16,750 bases of DNA, from the NCBI GenBank assembly GCA_964002385.1, contig CAXFFS010000028.1, positions 1 through 16,750 of the forward strand, written 5' to 3'. Position 1 is the stretch's first letter. Each line of letters starts with the position of its first letter. The translations under genes and the position numbers were made by a program. Origin of the DNA: AEGEAN-183 sp964002385. GTDB taxonomy: Bacteria; Pseudomonadota; Gammaproteobacteria; Magnimaribacterales; Magnimaribacteraceae. Positions 7,976-14,656 of the stretch are shown here, piece by piece. The notes beneath the pieces were generated by a model. It worked only from the letters and a program-made list of their open reading frames with translations, did not search any database and was not told the DNA's origin.

Positions 7976-7996
7976 CTAAAAAAAATTGAAAAATGT
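7976..7996 (-). terminator. Thymine-rich tract after rnpB
   Basis: Reading the minus strand, T5-CAA-T8 follows directly after the 3' end of rnpB. No separate stem-loop stands before it, so it may be a weak or atypical terminator, or simply AT-rich spacer before the mraZ operator. The 100-odd bases between rnpB and the repeat array hold no gene that I can see. Confidence 0.3.
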
Positions 7997-7997
7997 A

Positions 7998-8336
7998 GGG
8001 TTGAGTTGGCCTATAAGCCGGGTTCTGTCTAGGATAATCATTCATCTAGGCTCTACGTCACCGAAGAGCTCAAGCAACCTACCCTGGTCCAGTGAGGGCA
8101 CACTAAAGGACCTCTATTTGGTCTTGCTCCAGAAGGGGTTTGCATTGCCAAAGATGTCACCATCAAAGCGGTGCGCTCTTACCGCACCTTTTCACCCTTA
8201 CCTAAAGAAACTTTAGGCGGTTTATTTTCTGCTGCACTTTCCGTAGGCTCGCACCTCCCAGGTATTACCTGGCTTCTTGCCCTTAGGAGCCCGGACTTTC
8301 CTCTCTAAAAAGAGCGATTATCTGGCCAACTCAAGC
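7998..8336 (-). ncRNA. rnpB: RNase P RNA (bacterial type A)
   Basis: This is the catalytic RNA of RNase P, which cuts the 5' leader from precursor tRNAs. The conserved 5' core GAGGAAAGTCCGGGCTC is at 8303-8287, followed by the GGTAAGGGTGAAAAGGTGCGGTAAGAGCGCACCG region, and near the 3' end the conserved ACAGAACCCGGCTTAT. The closing helix P1 is a perfect 11-bp match between 8334-8324 and 8011-8001. The P6 pseudoknot typical of type A is visible as AGGGCA (8283-8278) pairing with TGCCCT (8100-8095), flanked by a P16-like GGTCC/GGACC stem. At about 337 bases it is shorter than E. coli rnpB (377). End positions are estimates from P1. It lies between rsmI and mraZ, the same order I remember from Pseudomonas. 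The open frame on the opposite strand over this region is not a gene. Confidence 0.97.
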
Positions 8337-8338
8337 AG

Positions 8339-8366
8339 AGTATATACTTTATAGTGGAGCTGAAAA
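8339..8366 (-). promoter_or_regulatory. Candidate promoter of rnpB
   Basis: TTTTCA (8366-8361) and TATACT (8344-8339) are separated by 16 bases on the minus strand and end a few bases before the 5' end of rnpB predicted from helix P1. The pair matches sigma-70 consensus at four and five positions. It lies directly behind the rsmI stop. The identification is from spacing and consensus only. Confidence 0.5.
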
Positions 8367-8367
8367 A

Positions 8368-9216
8368 TTATTTTCTTTTAAGAGTTAATTTATAAAGTGA
8401 GTTCTTTTTTAAGCCGAATGACTTAGAAGCTAGGCTGAGGGCATCATTTTTTTTCATTGTTTTCAAAAGAACTTCAAGTACCTTTTCCTGCTCTCTGTTT
8501 AAAAAAACTTGATCTTCTTCTTTGGCTTTACCTTCAATAACTAAAACAAATTCTCCCTTCACAGCATTCTCATCTGAAGATATTTCTTCTAACACCTTTC
8601 TTACCTTACCTTTATAAAATGTTTCATATAATTTAGTCATCTCTCTTGCTAAGAAGATATTCCTATCTGGACTCATTTCTGCCAAGGTCTTAAGAAACCC
8701 CTTAATCCTTGATTTGGATTCAAAAACTACAGAAGTCTTCTCATCTATAACTATTTTTGTTAAGAAAGACTTTTGAGCTTTCTTTTGTCTAGGAGGAAAG
8801 CCATAAAAAACAAATTTGTCTAAAGGCAATCCCGAAACACTTAAAGCGGCAATTAAAGAAGAAGGACCAGGGATGGGAATAACTTTAACCCCTTCTTTAA
8901 TAGCTTTATTTACAAGCAAATAGCCTGGATCCGAAATAAGTGGTGTACCAGCATCACTAATCAGGGCAATATCATTTCCTAGCTTTAATTGGGAAATAAA
9001 AAAACCCAATTTACTTTCTTCTGAAAATTTGTGATAAGAGATTAATTTCGTACTTATGTTGTACTTATTCATAAGCTTTTTAGAATTTCTTGTGTTCTCT
9101 GCTGCACATAGGGACACTTTGGATAAAGTGTTTACAGCTCTTTTAGAAATATCTTCTAAATTCCCTATTGGTGTAGCCACTATATACAAGACTCCAAATT
9201 TAGTATTCTTACCCAT
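8368..9216 (-). CDS. rsmI: 16S rRNA 2'-O-ribose C1402 methyltransferase RsmI
   Basis: RsmI methylates the ribose of C1402 in 16S rRNA, the same nucleotide modified by RsmH encoded in this window. The 282 residues show the tetrapyrrole-methylase fold: LYIVATPIGNLEDIS (10-24), CAAENTRNSKKL (37-48), the SAM-binding SDAGTPLISDPGY (87-99), IPGPSSLIAALSVSGLP (115-131) and FYGFPPR (137-143), then a C-terminal region with KGEFVLVIEG (220-229). Length matches E. coli (286). ATG 9216 fits the family's usual distance to the TPIGN motif; only a weak AAG stands upstream. The start lies one base from the divergent lpoA start. Its own promoter must therefore lie inside the lpoA coding sequence. Confidence 0.97.
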   Translation of the reverse strand: MGKNTKFGVLYIVATPIGNLEDISKRAVNTLSKVSLCAAENTRNSKKLMNKYNISTKLISYHKFSEESKLGFFISQLKLGNDIALISDAGTPLISDPGYLLVNKAIKEGVKVIPIPGPSSLIAALSVSGLPLDKFVFYGFPPRQKKAQKSFLTKIVIDEKTSVVFESKSRIKGFLKTLAEMSPDRNIFLAREMTKLYETFYKGKVRKVLEEISSDENAVKGEFVLVIEGKAKEEDQVFLNREQEKVLEVLLKTMKKNDALSLASKSFGLKKNSLYKLTLKRK

Positions 9217-9217
9217 T

Positions 9218-10384
9218 GTGAATTATCTTAATAAATTATTAATTATTTTCTTAAATTTGAGCTTGTTCGTTAGTTGCACATCTAATATTCCTAATAATAC
9301 ATTTGATTCAAATAAAGTCATTTCAATTGATAAGCCGAAAGTTACGTATGAAGTAAAAAAACTACCTAAAAGCATCAATATCTTCTTATTGGACACTAAA
9401 GGCATTAAAGAGAAAGAGTTTATAAATGGTTTCTCAACGAATTATTATTATTTTAAAGACCAAATAAATTATTCTCCAGATATAAACTTCATAACAAGAG
9501 AAGAACTAGGTAAGAAGAACTGTTCTTTGAATGTAAAGAATAATGATTATTCAATCATTTTCTTAACAGATGCCTTTCTAAAGAACTTAAAATCTTCTTG
9601 TTTAACTAAAATTCTAAAACTTAAAGCAGTTTTAATAAATTCTAATAATTATCCGTACGTTAATAAGAAAACTCAGGTGGTTTTAAATTTTAATAAGAAA
9701 ACAGAATATGAAGATCTTCTTAAGTATGCAAAGACTAATGGTAGTCATAACGCATTAATCATTGATGAAAAAGATACCTCAGATAAACATATATTAAATG
9801 AAATTTGGTTAGAATTAGAAGGGAATGTTCTTGATTCCTCAACTTCTAATGGTATGTCAAATCAAAATCTGCTTTCGAACATTCTGCTCTTAGAAAGTAG
9901 CAAAGAAAGAGTTAGGAAACTTTCAAGAGCATTATCCTCTCCACTGGAAAGTAACCCCAGAAGAAGAATGGATGTGGATTCAATTATTATGTCTGTTTCT
10001 TTAAGAGAGGCTAGGAGTTTGAAACCTGAATTGGAATATAATTTTGGGGAAAATCTTTCAGTTTATCTTTTGCCTAATTGGAAAGATCAAAGCTTCTATC
10101 TAGATAAAGAATTAGATTTGGAAAGAGTTTCAATTATTGATTTACCTTGGATGTTTAACTCCGAAATATCCTATCTAAGAAATTTACCTAAAAAAAGAAA
10201 TAGATATTTTGCTTTTGGATATGATTCTTATGATATAGCTCTTTTATTGAACAATCCTTCGAGCACTAGGCAGTTTAAATATACTGGTATGTCAGGAGAA
10301 TTATCTTACAAAAATGGAATTCTCTCTAGAAAATCCTTAAAAACAGAAATCAGCGAAGGTCTTTTTAAAGTAATAGGATATTAA
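9218..10384 (+). CDS. lpoA: Short LpoA-like lipoprotein, activator of PBP1A
   Basis: LpoA is an outer-membrane lipoprotein that reaches through the periplasm to stimulate the synthase PBP1A. From GTG 9218 the 388 residues begin with a signal peptide (MNYLNK, hydrophobic to 18) and lipobox-like FVSC with Cys20. The second half carries recognisable LpoA features: PRRRMDVDSIIM (247-258), AR-LKPELEYNFGENLSVY (265-283), a DLPWMF segment (308-313), FGYDSYDIALLL (333-344) and the closing YTGMSGEL...GILSRK (356-372). E. coli LpoA has 678 residues: a TPR-like N domain and a PBP-fold C domain. Only the C-domain part, itself short and divergent at its start, is present here. The frame is open upstream to 9056, but that stretch is antisense to rsmI. 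No ribosome site is visible. The position opposite rsmI is the same as in E. coli (yraM/yraL). It could have a changed partner. Confidence 0.85.
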   Translation: MNYLNKLLIIFLNLSLFVSCTSNIPNNTFDSNKVISIDKPKVTYEVKKLPKSINIFLLDTKGIKEKEFINGFSTNYYYFKDQINYSPDINFITREELGKKNCSLNVKNNDYSIIFLTDAFLKNLKSSCLTKILKLKAVLINSNNYPYVNKKTQVVLNFNKKTEYEDLLKYAKTNGSHNALIIDEKDTSDKHILNEIWLELEGNVLDSSTSNGMSNQNLLSNILLLESSKERVRKLSRALSSPLESNPRRRMDVDSIIMSVSLREARSLKPELEYNFGENLSVYLLPNWKDQSFYLDKELDLERVSIIDLPWMFNSEISYLRNLPKKRNRYFAFGYDSYDIALLLNNPSSTRQFKYTGMSGELSYKNGILSRKSLKTEISEGLFKVIGY

Positions 10385-10385
10385 A

Positions 10386-11024
10386 CTAAATTGAGCGTAT
10401 TTCTCTTTCAATCTCGGTTAGGCTATTAAGAAAAGCCTGCCTTGTAAATACTTTCTTCATGTATTCATTGATTGGCTTATTCTTAGCGTCTCTTGGAATA
10501 TCTATACCTACTTGAGGTAGTCTCCATAAAATAGGTCCAATACAACAATCAACCAATGAAAACTCTTCGTTCATAAAAAAAGCCTTTTCTTTAAAGATAG
10601 GATTTGTCGAGAGAATCATAGATTTTAACTGCTTCTTCAGTTTTCTCTCCTCTGCTTCCTTTAATTTATTATCAACTAAAGTATCAAATAAGGAGCACCA
10701 ATCATTGGTTATTCTTTTTATATATAAACGTATGTTAGCTCTTGCAACAGGATATACTGGAAGTAATGGGGGATGAGGAAACCTTTCATCAAGATACTCC
10801 ATTAAAGTGACTGAATCATACAAAGCAACATCTCTATCAACCAAGACGGGTAAGGTTGCGTAAGGACTCACTTCTAGAATGTCATTACTTAGGTTGTTTT
10901 TATCTGCATCAATAATCTCTGATGCAATACCTTTTTCCTCTAAAACTATTCTTACCCTTTGACAGTAATGATCTCCAGCATCCGAGAATAAAGCCATTGA
11001 AGTTCTTTTATTAATTGAAACCAT
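10386..11024 (-). CDS. sspA: Stringent starvation protein A (GST fold, RNA polymerase-associated)
   Basis: SspA has a glutathione-S-transferase fold without the enzyme activity and binds RNA polymerase to alter transcription in starvation and stress. The 212 residues align closely with E. coli SspA (212): KRTSMALFSDAGDHYCQRVRIVLEEKGI (6-33), VLVDRDVALYDSVTLMEYLDERFPHPPLLPVYPVARA (about 60-97) containing the conserved Pro-His-Pro surface needed for function, NEEFSLVDCCIGPILWRLPQVGI, and FLNSLTEIEREIR at the end. It follows petC after 18 AT-rich bases without a visible ribosome site. Its usual companion sspB does not follow; the gene ends one base from the convergent lpoA stop. Confidence 0.95.
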   Translation of the reverse strand: MVSINKRTSMALFSDAGDHYCQRVRIVLEEKGIASEIIDADKNNLSNDILEVSPYATLPVLVDRDVALYDSVTLMEYLDERFPHPPLLPVYPVARANIRLYIKRITNDWCSLFDTLVDNKLKEAEERKLKKQLKSMILSTNPIFKEKAFFMNEEFSLVDCCIGPILWRLPQVGIDIPRDAKNKPINEYMKKVFTRQAFLNSLTEIEREIRSI

Positions 11025-11042
11025 ATTAAATATTATTTATTG

Positions 11043-11855
11043 TTAATGTACGTCTTTTTTAAATTCTCGGTAGAGAAGATAACTTAAGACAGTGAAAATC
11101 AAGAGATAAAGAATAACAAATTTGCCAATATATTTTCTTTCTTCTCTAATTGGATCTGACATGTAAGAAAGGAAGTTAGTTAAATCTTTCATACTTGCTT
11201 GAAATTGTTTAGATGTCATCTGTCCTTCTTGTTCTATTTCTAAAAATCCACATAATTCTTCTGTGATTAATTCACCAGATAAAGGGTCTTGCTTTAGCCC
11301 TCCATTAGCTGCTAACTGAGGAACTTGCTTGCAAGCAGGCACCTGTAGTCCTTGTAAATCTTCTAAGACATGAGGCATTCCAACATTCTCATAAACTTTG
11401 TTGTTAACTCCAAAGGGCCTACTGTTATCTTCATAAAAGCTTATAAGATAGGTATACACCCAGTCAGTTCCTCTCAGGGAGGTCTCCAAGGTTAGATCAG
11501 GGGGAGCTATCCCAAACCATTCTTTAGCTTCTAATTGATCCATCCCGATGGCCATAAGATCGCCCATCTTTTGATCTCCAAACATAAGATTTTCTTGAAA
11601 TAAATCTTCAGGTATTCCTAAATCTCTAGCTACCCTATTATACCTACCATATTTAAGTGAATGACATCCATAACAGTAGTTCATGAAAATTTGTGCACCT
11701 TTTTGTAGAGACTCCTTATCAGTGTGATCAGCTTTAAATTCTTCACATTTACCTTCCTCAAGACCGTCCTCCGAAAGAAAATGACCACATGGTCCACCTT
11801 CTGCAGAAAATAACTGAAGAGACATAAATGCAAGTATTAAAGTTAAGAACTTCAT
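11043..11855 (-). CDS. petC: Cytochrome c1 of the bc1 complex
   Basis: This subunit takes electrons from the Rieske protein and passes them to soluble cytochrome c on the periplasmic side. The 270 residues show a signal peptide (1 to about 18), the haem c site CYGCH (Cys61, Cys64, His65), the sixth-ligand region NVGMPHVL with Met160, and a C-terminal membrane anchor at about 243-262 followed by YREFKKDVH. Cys175 and Cys202, in the CKQV...EELCGFL stretch, match a cysteine pair I remember from Pseudomonas-type cytochromes c1. A second pair, Cys23 and Cys37, lies in an extra stretch of about 15 residues before the haem domain. ATG 11855 overlaps the petB stop (TAATG), with an AGAGGA ribosome site about 10 bases upstream. 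Cofactor attachment would need the Ccm system encoded elsewhere. Confidence 0.96.
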   Translation of the reverse strand: MKFLTLILAFMSLQLFSAEGGPCGHFLSEDGLEEGKCEEFKADHTDKESLQKGAQIFMNYCYGCHSLKYGRYNRVARDLGIPEDLFQENLMFGDQKMGDLMAIGMDQLEAKEWFGIAPPDLTLETSLRGTDWVYTYLISFYEDNSRPFGVNNKVYENVGMPHVLEDLQGLQVPACKQVPQLAANGGLKQDPLSGELITEELCGFLEIEQEGQMTSKQFQASMKDLTNFLSYMSDPIREERKYIGKFVILYLLIFTVLSYLLYREFKKDVH

Positions 11856-13090
11856 TAAATCTTTATCCTCTCGGGTACCGCCTTACATTTTTCATACTTT
11901 GTATAAAAAGGCATAAGAATAAAATATAAGAAATAGAGTGCAGTGAACACTTGGGCCATCAAAGTCCTTAAAGGGTTAGGTGTGACCATGCCTAAGTACC
12001 CCAGAACTATAAAACTTACCACAAGAATAAAAAGTGCTACTTTACTATATAGCCCCTTATATCTGATTGACTTAACAGGACTTTTATCCAACCAAGGAAC
12101 AAAGGCAATAATGACCATTGCTCCACCCATTACAACAAATCCTAAGAATTTAGCTGTTAAAGGTCCGATAGGAAAAGTAATAGCCCTCAACATTGCATAG
12201 TAAGGTGTGTAATACCAAGCCGGAACTATGTGGTCAGGTGTTTTTAAATTATTTGCTTCTTCATAATTTATATACTCAATAAGATAACCACCTCCATCTG
12301 GAAAAAAGAAAATAATAAAACAAAAGATGATCAGGAAAATACCTATAGCAAAAAGATCTTTCACAACATCATAGGGGAAAAAAGGAACAGAATCTAAGGG
12401 TACACCGTCTTCATCTAGGTGCTTCTTTATATCTATACCTTCGGGGTTATTTGATCCAACTTCATGCAATGCAACAATATGGACAAAAACCACAGCAATG
12501 AGAGCTAGTGGTAGAAGGACCACATGAAAAGCAAAAAGCCTATTCAGTGTAATCCCAGATATTAAATAATCTCCTCTAATCCATGTTAAAAGTTCCTCTC
12601 CAAAGATGGGTATAGAACCAATCAGCGATAATATTACTTGAGCAGCCCAAAAAGACATTTGCCCCCAAGGTAAGACATAACCTGTGAAGCCTTCAGCTAC
12701 AAGTATGATATAAGTTAACCAACCCAACACCCATAGAAGTTCTCTTGGCTTTTGATAAGAGCCATACAAAAGACCTCTAAACATATGAAGATAAATAAGC
12801 AAAAAGAACATGGAAGAACCAGTGGTGTGCATATAGCGAATAATCCAACCATAATCAACATCTCTCATAATGTATTGAATAGATGCAAAAGCTTCTTCAT
12901 CTGTGGCCACATAATTCATTAACAACCAAATGCCTGAGATTAATTGGATTACTAGAACTACAATTAAAAGAACACCTGCTAAATACCAGAAATTCTGTCC
13001 TATAGGTGCCGGATATTTACTTAGATGCCTTTCAAAAGTATCTGTTAAAGGAAATCTATCATCTACCCAATTTAAGAGTCTTGTAAACAT
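11855..13090 (-). CDS. petB: Cytochrome b of the bc1 complex
   Basis: Cytochrome b is the membrane core of the complex: it oxidises ubiquinol at the Qo site and reduces quinone at the Qi site, driving the proton-motive Q cycle. The 411 residues contain the usual eight membrane helices. Haem ligands are His88 and His102 in helix B and His189 and His204 in helix D, the second pair 15 residues apart; alpha-proteobacteria have 14. PWGQMSFW (141-148) and NRLFAFHVV (183-191) are clear. The Qo-site motif at 290-293 reads PAWY where alpha-proteobacteria and mitochondria have PEWY. The protein is full length as a single chain, not split as in cytochrome b6/subunit IV. ATG 13090 overlaps the Rieske stop by one base, with a GAGGAAG ribosome site upstream. 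Confidence 0.97.
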   Translation of the reverse strand: MFTRLLNWVDDRFPLTDTFERHLSKYPAPIGQNFWYLAGVLLIVVLVIQLISGIWLLMNYVATDEEAFASIQYIMRDVDYGWIIRYMHTTGSSMFFLLIYLHMFRGLLYGSYQKPRELLWVLGWLTYIILVAEGFTGYVLPWGQMSFWAAQVILSLIGSIPIFGEELLTWIRGDYLISGITLNRLFAFHVVLLPLALIAVVFVHIVALHEVGSNNPEGIDIKKHLDEDGVPLDSVPFFPYDVVKDLFAIGIFLIIFCFIIFFFPDGGGYLIEYINYEEANNLKTPDHIVPAWYYTPYYAMLRAITFPIGPLTAKFLGFVVMGGAMVIIAFVPWLDKSPVKSIRYKGLYSKVALFILVVSFIVLGYLGMVTPNPLRTLMAQVFTALYFLYFILMPFYTKYEKCKAVPERIKI

Positions 13091-13686
13091 TAAGTTACTT
13101 CCTCATCTTCTCCTATAACCAACACATCTTCGCTCTCATAATAATGTGGTGGGACAGGCAAGTTAGTAGGAGCAGGTACTCCAGAATAAACTCTTCCTGC
13201 TAAATCAAACATCGATCCATGACAGGGACAAAAGAAACCTCCTTGCCAATCAGAATCAAAGTCAGTTGTTCCTAATTCAGGATAAAATTTAGGTGCACAG
13301 GATAGATGGGTACAAACAGCCTCTAGAACCACAATTTCTTCTTTTCTGGATCGGTTAGAATTTTTAGCATAATCAGGCTGTTGATCTTCTTCAGAATCAG
13401 GATCTGAAAGTCTGGATAAATTTTTATTTAAATTGGTTAATGATTCTTCAGTATGTCTAAATATATAAATAGGAATTCCTCTCCATTCAACCAACATCAT
13501 TTCTCCTTTGGTCAGTTTACTTATATCTGCTTTGGCTGGAGCACCAGCAGCTTTAGCTTGCTCGCTGGGATTAAAGGCTGTAACAAATGGGATTGCAGCC
13601 CCGATAACGGCACCGGTTCCAACAATCGAAGTAGCAGCAATTAAGAATTTTCTTCTTCCAGGATTAGAAGGAGGTTTTGGCTGCAT
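13090..13686 (-). CDS. petA: Rieske iron-sulfur subunit of the bc1 complex
   Basis: This subunit carries the 2Fe-2S cluster that takes the first electron from ubiquinol at the Qo site and moves to cytochrome c1. The 198 residues start with a Tat-type signal-anchor: GRRKFLIA at 10-17 followed by a hydrophobic segment to about 38, as expected for a cofactor-loaded protein exported folded. Cluster ligands are Cys125 and His127 (CTHLSC) and Cys153 and His156 (CPCHGS); Cys130 and Cys155 form the stabilising disulfide of the family. GRVYSGVPAPTNLPVPP (164-180) is the typical Pro loop. It follows rpsI after one base and overlaps petB by one base, so it is translated within the same unit. Length is normal (Pseudomonas about 197). 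Confidence 0.97.
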   Translation of the reverse strand: MQPKPPSNPGRRKFLIAATSIVGTGAVIGAAIPFVTAFNPSEQAKAAGAPAKADISKLTKGEMMLVEWRGIPIYIFRHTEESLTNLNKNLSRLSDPDSEEDQQPDYAKNSNRSRKEEIVVLEAVCTHLSCAPKFYPELGTTDFDSDWQGGFFCPCHGSMFDLAGRVYSGVPAPTNLPVPPHYYESEDVLVIGEDEEVT

Positions 13687-13687
13687 A

Positions 13688-14074
13688 CTATCTTTTTGAG
13701 TATTGAGGCCTTTTTCTTGCTTTCCTTAAGCCGACTTTCTTTCTTTCTACTTTTCTTGAATCTCTTGTGAGAAAACCTTCTTTTTTCAGAGAAGGCTTTA
13801 AGTTCTCATCATATTGCACTAGAGCTCTTGCAATTCCATGCCGAATGGCGCCTGCTTGCCCAAAACTGCCTCCTCCTGTAACTGTAGCTTTTATATCCAC
13901 TCCTTTAGTCATTTGAGCGGTCTCTAATGGCTGTTTAACAACCATTCTGGCTACTTCTCTACCAAAATAATCTTCAAGTTTTTTCTTATTAATTGTAATT
14001 AATCCAGAGCCTTTGGTCAGGAAGACCCTAGCTTTTGAAGTTTTTCTTCTTCCTACTGTAATTATTTGATCCAA
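13688..14074 (-). CDS. rpsI: 30S ribosomal protein S9
   Basis: S9 is part of the head of the small ribosomal subunit; its C-terminal tail reaches the P-site tRNA. The 128 residues agree with E. coli S9 (130) along the whole length: VGRRKTSKARVFL (7-19), YFGREVARMVVKQPLE, GGGSFGQAGAIRHGIARAL and the tail ERKKVGLRKARKRPQYSKR with the universal final Lys-Arg. The start is TTG at 14074: only three codons lie between it and an in-frame stop, none of them a normal start, and AAGGA stands 6 bases upstream overlapping the rplM stop. It is always paired with rplM. Confidence 0.97.
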   Translation of the reverse strand: MDQIITVGRRKTSKARVFLTKGSGLITINKKKLEDYFGREVARMVVKQPLETAQMTKGVDIKATVTGGGSFGQAGAIRHGIARALVQYDENLKPSLKKEGFLTRDSRKVERKKVGLRKARKRPQYSKR

Positions 14075-14080
14075 TTTTAT

Positions 14081-14085
14081 TCCTT
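14081..14085 (-). promoter_or_regulatory. Ribosome binding site for the TTG start of rpsI
   Basis: AAGGA, with the first two As shared with the rplM TAA stop, lies 6 bases before the TTG of rpsI. It fixes the unusual start codon and implies coupled translation of L13 and S9. Confidence 0.75.
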
Positions 14086-14512
14086 AAATATCTACTATAC
14101 TTGGGTTTTGCGCTTGATGGGGATGTTCAGCATCCTTATAAATCTTAAGTTTTGTAAGCATTTTCTTTCCAAGTTTATTTTTAGGCAACATTCCCTTGAC
14201 CGCCATCCTAATTGCATCCTCAGCGGAGTTCTTTAATACTTCATCCAAAGACTTTGATTTAATTCCTCCGGGATAACCGGAATGTTTATAATATTTCTTT
14301 TGATTTAATTTATCACCAGTAACACTAATTTTACCTGCATTAACAACAACTATGTAATCACCTAAATCTGCATTGGGAGTAAATTCAGGTCTATGCTTGC
14401 CTCTTAGCCTTGAAGCTAAAGAACTTGCCAATCTACCTAATGTCTTATCTTCAGCATCAACTAGAATCCAAGATTCTTTTATATCTGACTGTTTAAAACT
14501 CCGGGTTATCAT
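14084..14512 (-). CDS. rplM: 50S ribosomal protein L13
   Basis: L13 is an early-assembling protein of the large ribosomal subunit. The 142 residues match the E. coli protein in length (142) and pattern: WILVDAEDKTLGRLASSLASRLRGKHRPEFTPNADLGDYIVVVNA (15-59), KISVTGDKLNQKKYYKHSGYPGG (61-83), AVKGMLPKNKLGKKMLTKLKIY and the terminal EHPHQAQNP. The ATG at 14512 has AAGG about 11 bases upstream. It is the first gene of the rplM-rpsI-petABC-sspA row and is preceded by the promoter described separately. Confidence 0.98.
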   Translation of the reverse strand: MITRSFKQSDIKESWILVDAEDKTLGRLASSLASRLRGKHRPEFTPNADLGDYIVVVNAGKISVTGDKLNQKKYYKHSGYPGGIKSKSLDEVLKNSAEDAIRMAVKGMLPKNKLGKKMLTKLKIYKDAEHPHQAQNPSIVDI

Positions 14513-14534
14513 AGAAATTTATACCTTAGGAAAA

Positions 14535-14572
14535 GCGCGCGCATTTTAATCTACTCCATAGGGTACATACAA
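14535..14572 (-). promoter_or_regulatory. Candidate rplM promoter with GCGCGCGC discriminator
   Basis: On the minus strand TTGTAT (14572-14567) and TAAAAT (14548-14543) stand 18 bases apart. The -10 is followed directly by GCGCGCGC (14542-14535), then the rplM start after about 22 more bases. A GC-rich discriminator between -10 and start point is the known mark of promoters shut down by ppGpp and DksA, as for rRNA and ribosomal protein genes. The -35 is poor (three matches); the rest fits well. Confidence 0.6.
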
Positions 14573-14656
14573 TAGGTAGTTGAATAAAAATAATTTATTT
14601 AGAGTAATAAAATTGTTTTTCTTTTTTATTTCCTATCATTATATTACCCTTCGAAT

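Noticed and set aside
7986..8216. Plus-strand open frame of 76 codons
   Set aside because: It lies over rnpB on the opposite strand; the conserved RNA elements explain the sequence.
9056..9217. 54-codon N-terminal extension of the lpoA frame
   Set aside because: It is fully antisense to the well-conserved start of rsmI and would bury the signal peptide; the GTG at 9218 puts the lipobox at the right distance.
13453..13699. Two overlapping plus-strand frames opposite the Rieske gene
   Set aside because: They are antisense to the Tat signal and linker of petA, low in complexity and without start signals.
14587..14607. AT-only inverted repeat (AAATAA T TTATTT) between rplM and degS
   Set aside because: In such AT-rich DNA a 6-bp palindrome is expected by chance, and it does not overlap the candidate rplM promoter elements.
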